Assembly (NCBI RefSeq): GCF_004337505.1
Contig: NZ_SJZI01000001.1
Span: forward strand, 87,977 to 151,976
Source of the DNA: Flaviaestuariibacter flavus
GTDB lineage: Bacteria; Bacteroidota; Bacteroidia; Chitinophagales; Chitinophagaceae
Direction: 5' to 3'
Length of the DNA: 64,000 nt
Shown here in pieces: positions 41,466 to 49,098 of the stretch. Each line of letters starts with the position of its first letter. Position 1 is the first letter of the stretch. Made by a program: the position numbers and the translations under genes. The notes beneath the pieces were generated by a model. The model had not been told where the DNA came from. It ran no database searches and was given only the letters and a program-made list of their open reading frames with translations.

Positions 41466-41801
41466 TTATGCCATGGACACCTGGTCTGTAATATCCTGCA
41501 TCGAGATGCCCAGGTGGCTGTCGTCGTACACACATTCACCATTCTTGATCACAAGCACCTGCGGCGATTCGTGGTTGACACCAAAGTGCTCCGCAACCTT
41601 AAGGGACAGGGGACGATGGGTAAGCACATCGAGGAGGTAAAACTCCGAGCCCGCCGGGGCGGCGCCCTTGTTTACCCGCTGAAAAGCCACATTGGAAATG
41701 GAGCAGCGCGTGCTGTGCTTGAAAATAACCTGGGGCAGCTCCCTGGAGCGCTCAACAAGCCCGGTAAGTTCTTCTTCCGAGGTAAGATGTTTCCACTGCA
41801 T
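41466..41801 (-). CDS. ytxJ: YtxJ-like thioredoxin-fold protein
   Basis: This protein has 111 residues from ATG 41801. The thioredoxin-like fold carries a single active Cys (C33) in FKHSTRCSISNVAF, then FYLLDVLTHRPLSLKVAEHFGV and HESPQVLVIKNGE with the cis-Pro, as in the bacillithiol-system protein YtxJ (DUF2847). It is thought to act in thiol redox chemistry or de-bacillithiolation, and many Bacteroidota make bacillithiol. It follows a small lipoprotein gene by five bases and is cotranscribed with it. Confidence 0.88.
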   Translation of the reverse strand: MQWKHLTSEEELTGLVERSRELPQVIFKHSTRCSISNVAFQRVNKGAAPAGSEFYLLDVLTHRPLSLKVAEHFGVNHESPQVLVIKNGECVYDDSHLGISMQDITDQVSMA

Positions 41802-41806
41802 GGGCC

Positions 41807-41938
41807 TTAGATTTTCGAGCTCTGCGATTGCTTGAATGCGGTGGCAGGGCATCCGTACTTGCTGCGCGAGGTAAAGCAGGAGCTCATGGTGAGCGCCAGT
41901 GCGCCAAGCAGGACCAGGGATGTGATTTTGTTTTTCAT
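41807..41938 (-). CDS. Very small lipoprotein upstream of ytxJ
   Basis: This 43-residue protein starts at ATG 41938. The signal peptide ends at a lipobox ALTMSSC (Cys21), leaving a mature peptide of only about 23 residues with one more Cys (KYGCPATAF). It is coupled to ytxJ with a five-base gap and divergent from the mpl gene. The pairing with a thiol protein suggests an envelope redox or quality-control role, but nothing is known. Confidence 0.65.
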   Translation of the reverse strand: MKNKITSLVLLGALALTMSSCFTSRSKYGCPATAFKQSQSSKI

Positions 41939-41977
41939 GACAAGGGGTTTGACCGTAAACGGATTAATATTGCCGGA

Positions 41978-41985
41978 TACTTTTG
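41978..41985 (+). promoter_or_regulatory. -7 promoter element of mpl
   Basis: TACTTTTG is an exact match to TAnnTTTG, 11 bases before the ATG at 41997. This spacing supports the chosen start over the long upstream extension of the frame. Confidence 0.6.
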
Positions 41986-41996
41986 CAAAAATAGCA

Positions 41997-43361
41997 ATGA
42001 ATATCCACTTTATTTCCATAGGCGGCTCGGTGATGCACCAGCTCGCCATAGCACTGAAGCGAAAAGGATACCAAATTACCGGGTCCGACGACGAGATCTT
42101 TGAGCCGGCCCTTTCCAACCTGCGCGCCGAAGGCATCCTGCCCGCCGAAACCGGCTGGGTGCCCGAAAAAGTGCACCCCGGGCTCGACGCCGTCATCCTC
42201 GGGATGCATGCCCGCGAAGACAATCCCGAGCTCATCCGCGCAAAGGAGCTCAGGCTCCCGATCTATTCCTTTCCCGAATACATCTACCAGGAAAGCCGCG
42301 ACAAGAAGCGTGTGGCGGTGGGCGGCTCGCACGGCAAGACCACTACAACGGCGATGATCATGCACGTGTTGCGTGCCGCCGGCCGCGATTTCGACTACCT
42401 CGTCGGCGCCCGCCTGGCCGGCTTCGACCAGTCGGTGAACATCACCGACGCGCCGGTGATCGTGTGCGAGGCCGACGAATACTCCGCCTCGGCCATCGAG
42501 CGGCGCCCCAAGTTTCATTTCCTCTTTCCCCATATCGCCATCCTTACCGGCATCGCCTGGGACCACATCAATGTGTTTCCCACCTTTGACAATTACCTGG
42601 AGCAATTCCGGATTTTCATCGGGATGATTGAAAAAGACGGTATTCTTATATACAATGAAACCGACGAAACGCTGGCGCAGCTGGTGGAGGAAACCCGCCG
42701 CCCCGATATCCGCTACGCACCCTACGGCGTGCCGCAGCACCGCATCGACCGGGGCCAGACGACCCTGACGATCGACGGCGCTACCAGCGCCATCAACGTG
42801 TTCGGCAACCATAACCTGCTCAATGCCCATGCTGCCTGGCTGGTATGCCGCGAGCTGGGCCTCGATGCGGAGACCTTCGTAAAGGCCATCGCCACCTTCA
42901 CCGGGGCGGCCCGCCGCCTGGAGCTGCTGGGTAAGAACGAGCAGACCATTATCTACCGCGACTTCGCCCATGCGCCTTCGAAGGTGAAGGCCACCATCGA
43001 AGCCGTGCGGCAGCAGTTTCCGGACCGCCGCCTGCTAGCCGTGCTGGAGCTCCATACTTACAGCAGCCTCAACGCCGAATTCATGGGCGAATATGCCGGG
43101 GCGCTCGATGCCGCCGACGAAGGGGTGGTGTTCTATGCGAAGCATGCCCTCGAGATCAAGCGCCTGCCCGACCTGCCCGCCGATGCCGTGCGTGCCGGCT
43201 TTGCCAACGAGCGCATCGCGGTGATCAACGACCGCGCGGCATTAGAAGCCTGGCTGGAAAAAGCTTCGTACGAAAACGCCGTACTGGTTTTGATGAGCTC
43301 AGGCAACTACGACGGGCTCGAGCTGCAGCCGCTCGTGGCGCGGATCACCGGTAATCTTTAA
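41997..43361 (+). CDS. mpl: Mur ligase family protein, Mpl-like
   Basis: This protein has 454 residues from ATG 41997. The MurC-type N-terminus is IHFISIGGSVMHQLAIALKRKGYQITGSDD. The ATP loop VAVGGSHGKTTTTAMI lies at 107-121, and the central domain has ITDAPVIVCEADEYSASAIERRPKF and GIAWDHINVFP. The C-terminal ligase domain has FTGAARRLELLG and YRDFAHAPSKVKATIEAVR. It probably ligates the L-Ala-gamma-D-Glu-meso-Dap tripeptide to UDP-MurNAc in murein recycling. It precedes the exonuclease gene on the same strand. Confidence 0.88.
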   Translation: MNIHFISIGGSVMHQLAIALKRKGYQITGSDDEIFEPALSNLRAEGILPAETGWVPEKVHPGLDAVILGMHAREDNPELIRAKELRLPIYSFPEYIYQESRDKKRVAVGGSHGKTTTTAMIMHVLRAAGRDFDYLVGARLAGFDQSVNITDAPVIVCEADEYSASAIERRPKFHFLFPHIAILTGIAWDHINVFPTFDNYLEQFRIFIGMIEKDGILIYNETDETLAQLVEETRRPDIRYAPYGVPQHRIDRGQTTLTIDGATSAINVFGNHNLLNAHAAWLVCRELGLDAETFVKAIATFTGAARRLELLGKNEQTIIYRDFAHAPSKVKATIEAVRQQFPDRRLLAVLELHTYSSLNAEFMGEYAGALDAADEGVVFYAKHALEIKRLPDLPADAVRAGFANERIAVINDRAALEAWLEKASYENAVLVLMSSGNYDGLELQPLVARITGNL

Positions 43362-43421
43362 CATTTGAGCGCGCTCAATACGCTATCTTTAGGCCCTCTT
43401 AAGAACCACAGACACACGTTC

Positions 43422-44192
43422 ATGCTACAACTGAAAAAGCCCCTTGCGGTCATTGATATCGAGGCAACCGGAAACAACGTGGCCACCGACCGCATCGTGG
43501 AGATCGCCATCGTGAAACTGCTTCCCGACGGCACCCGCTCGGTTAAGCGCAAGCTGCTTAACCCCGGCATTGAAATTCCGCCCGCCATCGTTGACATTCA
43601 CGGCATCACGAATGAGATGGTAAAGGACGCCCCTGTTTTCAAGCAGGTGGCCCAGGAGCTGAAGCAGTACCTCGACGGCTGCGACCTGGCCTGCTACAAT
43701 GCCTATCGCCTTGACGTGCCGCTGCTGGTGGAGGAGTTCATCCGCGCCGACGTGGACTTTGATATGAAAAGCCGCAAGGTGGTGGACGTGCAGAAGATCT
43801 ATCACCAGATGGAGCAGCGCAACCTCGCTGCCGCCTATAAATTCTATTGCGATAAAACCCTCGACGGCGCCCATGGTGCGGAGGTGGATGCTTCGGCAAC
43901 CGCCGAGATCCTCTTTGCGCAGGTGGAACGTTACCCGCAGCTGGGCAATTCGCTCGATACGGTCATCAAGGCCGTCGGCGAAGACCAGATCATCGACTTC
44001 GCGCGCCGTTTCGTGTATAACGAAAAAGGTATCGAGAGCTTCAACTTCGGCAAGCACAAGGGCCGTACGGTTGCCGATGTGCTGAAGGCCGAGCCCCAGT
44101 ATTACGACTGGATGATGAAGGGTGAGTTTCCGATGAATACAAAGCAGAAGCTCACCGAAATCTATACCCGCATCATGCTAAAGAAGGCTTAA
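43422..44192 (+). CDS. DnaQ-type 3'-5' exonuclease
   Basis: This protein has 256 residues from ATG 43422 (the frame extends upstream, but TATCTTTA near 43384 looks like the -7 element). ExoI motif is DIEATG (D12, E14), ExoII in CYNAYRLDVPLL and ExoIII near GAHGAEVDASATAEI, so it belongs to the DEDDh class. A C-terminal extension of about 75 residues (FNFGKHKGRTVADVL..YYDWMMKGEF) is the DUF3820-type 'YDWM' module seen in Bacteroidota homologues. It is a proofreading-like or repair nuclease, distinct from the main polymerase III epsilon subunit. Confidence 0.9.
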   Translation: MLQLKKPLAVIDIEATGNNVATDRIVEIAIVKLLPDGTRSVKRKLLNPGIEIPPAIVDIHGITNEMVKDAPVFKQVAQELKQYLDGCDLACYNAYRLDVPLLVEEFIRADVDFDMKSRKVVDVQKIYHQMEQRNLAAAYKFYCDKTLDGAHGAEVDASATAEILFAQVERYPQLGNSLDTVIKAVGEDQIIDFARRFVYNEKGIESFNFGKHKGRTVADVLKAEPQYYDWMMKGEFPMNTKQKLTEIYTRIMLKKA

Positions 44193-44210
44193 GCAACGTT
44201 ACTACTGCTC

Positions 44211-44981
44211 GTGGAGAAGATCGTCATTATACCAACTTACAACGAAAAGGAAAACGTAGAAGCCATCATCCGCGCGGTGCAGGGGCTTAACGACGGTTTC
44301 CATGTGCTCATCATCGACGACGGCTCGCCCGACGGCACCGCCGATATCGTGCGCGGCCTGATGCGGGAGTTCCCCGGCACCCTCTTCCTGGAGGAGCGTC
44401 GCGGAAAGCTCGGGCTCGGTACGGCCTACATCCACGGTTTCAAATGGGCACAGAAGCACGACTACAAGTTCATCTTCGAGATGGATGCCGATTTCTCACA
44501 CCCCGTGGCCAAGCTTCCGGAGCTGTATGCAGCCTGCAAGACCGGCGGCGCCGACGTAGCCGTGGGCTCGCGCTACGTGCGCGGCGGCGGGGTGCACAAC
44601 TGGCCTACGGATCGCATCGCGCTTTCAAAAGGAGCATCGGTGTATACCCGGATGATCCTCTGGATGCCGGTGGCCGACCCCACGGCCGGCTTCGTCTGCT
44701 ACAAGCGCGAAGTGCTGGAGGCTATCAACTTCGACGAGATCCACTTTGTGGGCTACGCTTTCCAGATCGAGATGAAATTCGCGGCCTGGAAGCTCGGCTT
44801 CAAGATCAAGGAAGTACCGATTCTCTTTACCGATCGCACTTACGGCGAGTCGAAGATGAGCAAGGGCATCGTCAAGGAAGGCATCCTGGGTGTGCTGAAG
44901 CTGCGCTGGTACAGCCTTTTTACTTCTTACCGCCGCAAAGTGCGGCAGCGGGAGGGTTCCGTGCAGGAAGTAAGACAATAA
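44211..44981 (+). CDS. Polyprenol monophosphomannose synthase (GT2)
   Basis: This 256-residue protein starts with GTG 44211, 18 bases after the exonuclease stop. The GT2 fold has IIPTYNEKENVEAII, LIIDDGSPDGTADIV, the metal-binding DxD in FEMDADFSHP and the dolichol-phosphate mannose synthase signature GSRYVRGGGVHNWP. There is no membrane segment, so it is the soluble (bacterial Ppm1/DPM1) form. It makes polyprenyl-phosphate mannose for O-glycosylation or glycan assembly at the membrane. Confidence 0.92.
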   Translation: MEKIVIIPTYNEKENVEAIIRAVQGLNDGFHVLIIDDGSPDGTADIVRGLMREFPGTLFLEERRGKLGLGTAYIHGFKWAQKHDYKFIFEMDADFSHPVAKLPELYAACKTGGADVAVGSRYVRGGGVHNWPTDRIALSKGASVYTRMILWMPVADPTAGFVCYKREVLEAINFDEIHFVGYAFQIEMKFAAWKLGFKIKEVPILFTDRTYGESKMSKGIVKEGILGVLKLRWYSLFTSYRRKVRQREGSVQEVRQ

Positions 44982-45022
44982 TTCCCGGTAATTTTTTGGG
45001 AAACCCGGATTCGCATACGGCG

Positions 45023-45057
45023 ATATTCGGCATTCGATACCCGATATTCGCCATTCA
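45023..45057. repeat. Degenerate heptamer array before the DMT gene
   Basis: Five consecutive 7-bp units end in TTCG-like sequence (ATATTCG, GCATTCG, ATACCCG, ATATTCG, CCATTCA). They fill the gap right up to the ATG of the transporter gene. This is one of several such arrays in the window. Confidence 0.6.
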
Positions 45058-45965
45058 TGCGAAAGGCGCTCCTTCAACTTCATGCTGCCGTTTTTCTCTG
45101 GGGTTTCACCGGCGTACTTGGCCGCGCCATCACCCTTAGCCAGACCTGGCTGGTGTGGTACCGGTTGCTGATCACCGTGGTAAGTCTTTGGATACTCTAT
45201 GCCCTGCTGGGTAAGATTCGCAGGATGCCCCTGAAGTCGGCGCTGTTCATTGCCTTTATCGGGTTTATCCTCGCCCTGCACTGGGTGTGCTTTTACGGAA
45301 GCATCAAGTACAGCAATGTTACGATCGCCCTTACCTGTCTTTCCACAACGGCGCTGCTGGCTTCTTTCCTCGAACCGATCATCGTCGGCCGCCGTTTCGA
45401 TCCCTGGGAGATCGGGCTGGGGCTTTTTGCCATCGCCGGCATTATCCTGATCTACAATACCCACCTTCAATTCTCCACCGGCATCATCATCGGGCTTGTT
45501 TCGGCCGTGTTGACGGTTCTCGTTTCGGTCACGACCAAAAAGATCATCGATCGTTTCGAGCCGGAAGCCATCACGCTCTACCAGCTCACCGGGGGCTTTG
45601 CGGGGCTCACCTTGCTGCTGCCCGTATACCAGCATTTCTTTCCGGAGCCCAACAGCGTTCCGGTCGCCAAAGACTGGCTCTGGCTGACGCTCCTGAGCTG
45701 GGCCTGCACCATCGGTACCTTCTTTTTGTATATCCGCGCGCTGAAAAAAGTAAGCGCTTTTACCATGAACCTGGTGCTGACCCTGGAGCCGGTATACGGC
45801 ATCGTGCTGGCCTTTGCGCTTTACCGCGAAAACCGCGAAGTAAGTCCCTGGTTCTACCTGGGCTTCGCCCTCATCTCGGTTGCCGTAGCCTTCCATATGT
45901 GGCGCCTGCTGCGGCCGAAGAAAGAAACGGTGACGATGGCGGAGAACCCGATGCAGGAGATGTAG
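45057..45965 (+). CDS. DMT-superfamily (EamA) exporter
   Basis: This 302-residue protein has ten predicted helices in two EamA repeats (about 5-135 and 145-285). Typical motifs are FLWGFTGVLGRAI at the start, SIKYSNVTIALTCLSTTALLASFLEPI in the first repeat and FLYIRALKKVSAFTMNLVLTLEPVYGIVLAF in the second. The family exports metabolites such as amino acids or purines; the substrate cannot be read here. Confidence 0.9.
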   Translation: MRKALLQLHAAVFLWGFTGVLGRAITLSQTWLVWYRLLITVVSLWILYALLGKIRRMPLKSALFIAFIGFILALHWVCFYGSIKYSNVTIALTCLSTTALLASFLEPIIVGRRFDPWEIGLGLFAIAGIILIYNTHLQFSTGIIIGLVSAVLTVLVSVTTKKIIDRFEPEAITLYQLTGGFAGLTLLLPVYQHFFPEPNSVPVAKDWLWLTLLSWACTIGTFFLYIRALKKVSAFTMNLVLTLEPVYGIVLAFALYRENREVSPWFYLGFALISVAVAFHMWRLLRPKKETVTMAENPMQEM

Positions 45966-45974
45966 AAGAAATTT

Positions 45975-46100
45975 TTCGATGTCTGATGTCTGATGTCCGA
46001 TTTGGCTGGCGCCTGCTATCCTTGATTCGGTCGGTCTGGGCACAGCGACGAAGTAATCGGCTTCCAGAATGCATTCACGATTCACGATTGACGACTCACG
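45975..46100. repeat. Two degenerate heptamer arrays in the convergent gap
   Basis: 45975-46002 reads TTCGATG, TCTGATG, TCTGATG, TCCGATT. 46073-46100 reads ATTCACG, ATTCACG, ATTGACG, ACTCACG. Both keep exact 7-bp phase with drifting bases. They lie between the stop codons of the DMT gene and the leftward gene at 46104. Confidence 0.7.
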
Positions 46101-46103
46101 TCC

Positions 46104-46820
46104 TCACGCCGCTATACTCAGGTACTTCACCAGGCTCCTTTTCGCGATTGGCAGAAGCGTCTCCTCGTAGGGGAACTGCAGTCCCGTTTCGATGCTGTAA
46201 ACAGCGGGGTTGGGCAAGTCGGCACGCCGGCGGATCAGCTCGTATTTTACCTGTTCGTAGGTTTGAAAGGGGCTACGGCGCCACTCGTCGAGGAAGGCGG
46301 TCTTAATGCTGCGGTATTTCTCGTCGTGCTTTTCAAAAATGGAAAGGCGGTACTGGTAAACGCGCATCTGGCGGGCATCGCCGGCGCTGAGGAAAAAGTA
46401 GCCTTCCTGGATGTCGAGCGGCACGAGGCCCACCGGCCCGATATTTAGGTTGCCTTCCACGAAATCGTAGATCTCGGCCCCGTTGTCGATGGTGGTCTTC
46501 AGTTTGGCTTCTGAATAATGGATGATCTCCTCGAGTTCCGTCATCAGCTCGTCGTCGGCGATCATCTGTTCATACAGCAGCTGCAATTTTTCAATCTGAA
46601 CACCGGTGAGTTTTTTCGGGAAATGCTCCTGGAGGTATTTCTTGTTCTCGCGGAACGCCAGGATGTTGTTGTAATGAAAAACAACATCAGCCAGCTGCGG
46701 GTACAGGCGGTTTTCGTTGAAATAGCGGTTTGTTTCCTGCAGGTAGGCCAGCAGGGTGTATTTCTTCAGCTCGAAGTCGATATAGCCTTCGGCAAACCAG
46801 GTTTCAGATAGCTGCTTCAT
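46104..46820 (-). CDS. Conserved hypothetical protein, helical
   Basis: This 238-residue protein is mostly helical and acidic/aromatic (MKQLSETWFAEGYIDFELKK, YTLLAYLQETNRYFNENRLYPQLADVVFHYNN), with a short beta segment IGPVGLVPLDIQEGYFFL in the middle and an LPNPAVYSIETGLQFPYEETLLPIAKR ending. It has no signal, no membrane segment and no catalytic motif I recognise. It looks like a genuine Bacteroidota family of unknown role. It is divergent from the phosphatase lipoprotein gene. Confidence 0.75.
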   Translation of the reverse strand: MKQLSETWFAEGYIDFELKKYTLLAYLQETNRYFNENRLYPQLADVVFHYNNILAFRENKKYLQEHFPKKLTGVQIEKLQLLYEQMIADDELMTELEEIIHYSEAKLKTTIDNGAEIYDFVEGNLNIGPVGLVPLDIQEGYFFLSAGDARQMRVYQYRLSIFEKHDEKYRSIKTAFLDEWRRSPFQTYEQVKYELIRRRADLPNPAVYSIETGLQFPYEETLLPIAKRSLVKYLSIAA

Positions 46821-46907
46821 AGGCGTATGTTTGCTCCATCCAATTTACGAACGGTAAAAAAACAAATAGAGTACCGGAATATTTTTGACCCGTTAAATTT
46901 TTCAACC

Positions 46908-47393
46908 ATGTGGCGCTACCTCACTGTCTGCTCTCTGCTGCTTGCCTCCTGCCAGACTACCCGTTATTATATTGTGCGTCACGGCGAGAAGGCCGCTCCC
47001 GGCGCCTCCATGAGCAGTGATGTGCCCCTGTCGGAAGCAGGCGAGCAACGCGCCCGCGACCTGCGCGGCCGCCTGCTGGGCAACCACATTCAATACGTAT
47101 ACAGCACCAACTACCAGCGCACCAAAGCTACGGCCCGTCCGACGGCAGAAGCGATCGGCGCCGGTATCGAAACCTACGATCCTAAAGACACAAGCTTCGT
47201 TGCGCGTGTGCTGGCGCGGGGCAAGGGTAACGCGCTCATCGTGGGGCATTCCAATACGGTCGACGACCTCGTGAACCGGTTCATGGGGCAGCAGTTGTTG
47301 CAGGACCTGCCCGACACCGCCTATAACAACCTGTTCATCATTACCCGGAAGGGGAAAAAGCTTTCGTTTGCACGGGAGCGTTACGGGAAATAA
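46908..47393 (+). CDS. Lipoprotein of the histidine phosphatase family
   Basis: This protein has 161 residues from ATG 46908 (MWRYLTVCSLLLASCQTTRY). The lipobox LLASC puts the lipidated Cys at 15. Catalytic VRHGEKA (RHG at 24-26), the YSTNYQRTKATARPTA region and the second His in LIVGHSNTVDDL are all present. It is a small exported phosphatase (SixA/phosphoglycerate-mutase-like) anchored in the envelope. The substrate is unknown. Confidence 0.88.
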   Translation: MWRYLTVCSLLLASCQTTRYYIVRHGEKAAPGASMSSDVPLSEAGEQRARDLRGRLLGNHIQYVYSTNYQRTKATARPTAEAIGAGIETYDPKDTSFVARVLARGKGNALIVGHSNTVDDLVNRFMGQQLLQDLPDTAYNNLFIITRKGKKLSFARERYGK

Positions 47394-47412
47394 GAAGGCG
47401 TGGAAGTTGAAA

Positions 47413-47560
47413 AAGGTTTTTCACCACTAAGAAAAGAAGTTAAATAAGCGATCCGCTAAGTTATAATAGAAAAGGTCCTGCCGCAGGCAGGACCTTTTTA
47501 AATGTATTCCTTAGCGTAACAACTTCTTTTCTTATTCTCTTCGCGGTGAAAAACCTTCTT
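47413..47560. repeat. Long imperfect inverted repeat around a terminator
   Basis: The outer arms (GGTTTTTCACC-type on the left, GGTGAAAAACC on the right) and inner arms (AAGAAAAGAAGTT versus AACTTCTTTTCTT) are inverted copies with a short insert on the right. The GC-rich terminator stem at 47474-47494 is in the middle. The whole could form an extended hairpin between two convergent genes. The ends resemble the TTCACCACTAAG / CTTCGCGGTGAAAAACC type of dispersed intergenic repeat. Confidence 0.6.
47470..47499. terminator. Bidirectional terminator between convergent genes
   Basis: The stem GGTCCTGCC (47474-47482) with GGCAGGACC (47486-47494) and a 3-nt loop is flanked by A4 on the left and T5 on the right, so it works in both directions for the phosphatase gene and the E2 gene. 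Confidence 0.85.
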
Positions 47561-47573
47561 TTCCTTTTAATCC

Positions 47574-48932
47574 TTAGATCGCCCGGTTCAGGTCGAAGTT
47601 TTCCAGCTCATTGGCCACAGCCGTGAGGAAGGTTGCTCCAAGCGATCCATCCACGATGCGGTGATCGTAAGAGAGCGACAGGTACATCATATGGCGGATG
47701 GCGATGGAGTCGCCGTGCGGCGTTTCGATCACAACCGGGCGCTTCTTGATGGCGCCGACGGCCAGGATGGCCACCTGCGGCTGGTTGATGATGGGGGTAC
47801 CCATCAGCGAGCCAAAGGTGCCGACATTGGTGAGCGTGAAGGTGCCGTCGGAAATATCTTCCGGCTTCAGCTTGTTATTACGTGCGGCATCAGCCATGCC
47901 GTTCACCTGCTTGGCCAGGCCAACGAGGTTGAGTTGCTCGGCATTCTTAATTACGGGCACGATCAGGTTGCCGCTCGGAAGGGCGGTAGCCATACCGATG
48001 TTGATGTCCTTCTTGACAATGATGCGGTTGCCGTCAACCGAGGAGTTGATCAGCGGGAACTTCTTGATGCAGCGCACGATGGCCTCGATGAACAGCGGGG
48101 TGAAGGTGATCTTGGTGCCTTCGCGCTTTTCGAATTCCTTCTTGGCCCTTTCGCGCCACAGCACGAGGTTGGTAACGTCGGCTTCGGTAAACGAGGTGAC
48201 GTGCGGGCTCGTATGCTTGCTGCGCACCATGTGGTCGGCGATGAGCTTGCGCATGCGGTCCATCTCGATGATCTCCACGTTGCCGGGGTATTGGGCGGGC
48301 GCAGCGCTTGTTTCCACCTGGTTCATCGGGATCACGAGCTCCTGCTTCGGGGCGCTCGCGGATGCAGGAGCCGCAGCCTGGGCGGCCGGGGCGGAAATCT
48401 TTCCGGCTTTCTTATCGGAAACGTACTGGAGGATATCTTTTTTGGTCACACGGCCTTCGTTGCCGGTGCCGGCGATCGCTTCGAGTTCCTGCATGCCTAC
48501 ACCTTCCTGGGCGGCGATGTTGAGCACGAGGGGGGAGTAGAAGCGGCCGTTGCCTGCCGAGGCAGTAGCCGCCTGGCCGTTTACCGAAGGTGCGGGTTGG
48601 GGAGCCGCACTGCGCGGTGCTTCCGGCGCGGGTGCCGGAGCGGCCGCTGCTGGGGCGGAAGCGGGTTCCGCAGTCGAAGTGGCGGCAGAAGCACCGGTGC
48701 GGATACGGGCAATGACAGTGCCGATCGGCACCACGTCGTTGACATTGAACAGTACTTCCTCGATGGTGCCTTCAGCGGTGGAGGGCACTTCGGAGTCTAC
48801 CTTGTCGGTGGCGATCTCCAGCACGGTCTCGTCCATCTTAACGGCGTCGCCGGCTTTTTTGTGCCATTTAAGGATCGTCGCCTCCATGATGCTTTCGCCC
48901 ATCTTCGGCATTACCAGGTCAACAGTGGCCAT
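47574..48932 (-). CDS. Dihydrolipoyl acyltransferase (E2) of a 2-oxoacid dehydrogenase complex
   Basis: This protein has 452 residues from ATG 48932. The N-terminal lipoyl domain has lipoyl-Lys K44 in EIATDKVDSE. An Ala/Pro-rich linker (80-120), a peripheral-subunit-binding domain (about 130-170, YSPLVLNIAAQEGVGMQELEAI), a second Ala/Pro linker and the catalytic acyltransferase domain follow; the active His H424 is in SYDHRIVDG. Only one lipoyl domain is present, as in branched-chain or pyruvate E2 of Bacteroidota. E1 and E3 genes are not adjacent, so the exact substrate stays open. Confidence 0.93.
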   Translation of the reverse strand: MATVDLVMPKMGESIMEATILKWHKKAGDAVKMDETVLEIATDKVDSEVPSTAEGTIEEVLFNVNDVVPIGTVIARIRTGASAATSTAEPASAPAAAAPAPAPEAPRSAAPQPAPSVNGQAATASAGNGRFYSPLVLNIAAQEGVGMQELEAIAGTGNEGRVTKKDILQYVSDKKAGKISAPAAQAAAPASASAPKQELVIPMNQVETSAAPAQYPGNVEIIEMDRMRKLIADHMVRSKHTSPHVTSFTEADVTNLVLWRERAKKEFEKREGTKITFTPLFIEAIVRCIKKFPLINSSVDGNRIIVKKDINIGMATALPSGNLIVPVIKNAEQLNLVGLAKQVNGMADAARNNKLKPEDISDGTFTLTNVGTFGSLMGTPIINQPQVAILAVGAIKKRPVVIETPHGDSIAIRHMMYLSLSYDHRIVDGSLGATFLTAVANELENFDLNRAI

Positions 48933-48978
48933 ATCGTTGTGAATGTGTTTAAGGGGTTTGTGTTGCAAACAATCGCCG

Positions 48979-48986
48979 CAAAAATA
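48979..48986 (-). promoter_or_regulatory. -7 promoter element of the E2 gene
   Basis: On the minus strand the bases read TATTTTTG, an exact TAnnTTTG match, about 46 bases before the ATG at 48932. Confidence 0.5.
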
Positions 48987-49004
48987 AAGAGAATCCCAGA
49001 AGTT

Positions 49005-49098
49005 GGATTTCTGATTTGGGATTTCAGCTTTCGGGTTTACCGGACGGGCCAAACCTGTGTATGAACATCGAAAATCTGAAATCAAAAATTACAAATCA
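49005..49098. repeat. Two degenerate heptamer arrays between E2 and cinA
   Basis: 49005-49039 holds GGATTTC, TGATTTG, GGATTTC, AGCTTTC, GGGTTTA. 49071-49098 holds AAAATCT, GAAATCA, AAAATTA, CAAATCA; it reaches into the last codons of cinA (stop at 49089). Strict 7-bp phase is kept in both. Confidence 0.65.

Noticed and set aside
41832..41996. N-terminal extension of the Mpl-like ligase
   Set aside because: It runs antisense through the small lipoprotein gene and past an exact -7 element; the Mur fold begins at ATG 41997.
44625..46085. 486-codon minus-strand open frame
   Set aside because: It covers two clear plus-strand genes (mannose synthase and DMT exporter) and their gap; its composition is that of a shadow frame.
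47661..49064. 467-codon plus-strand open frame
   Set aside because: It is antisense to the E2 gene, whose lipoyl and catalytic motifs are unambiguous.
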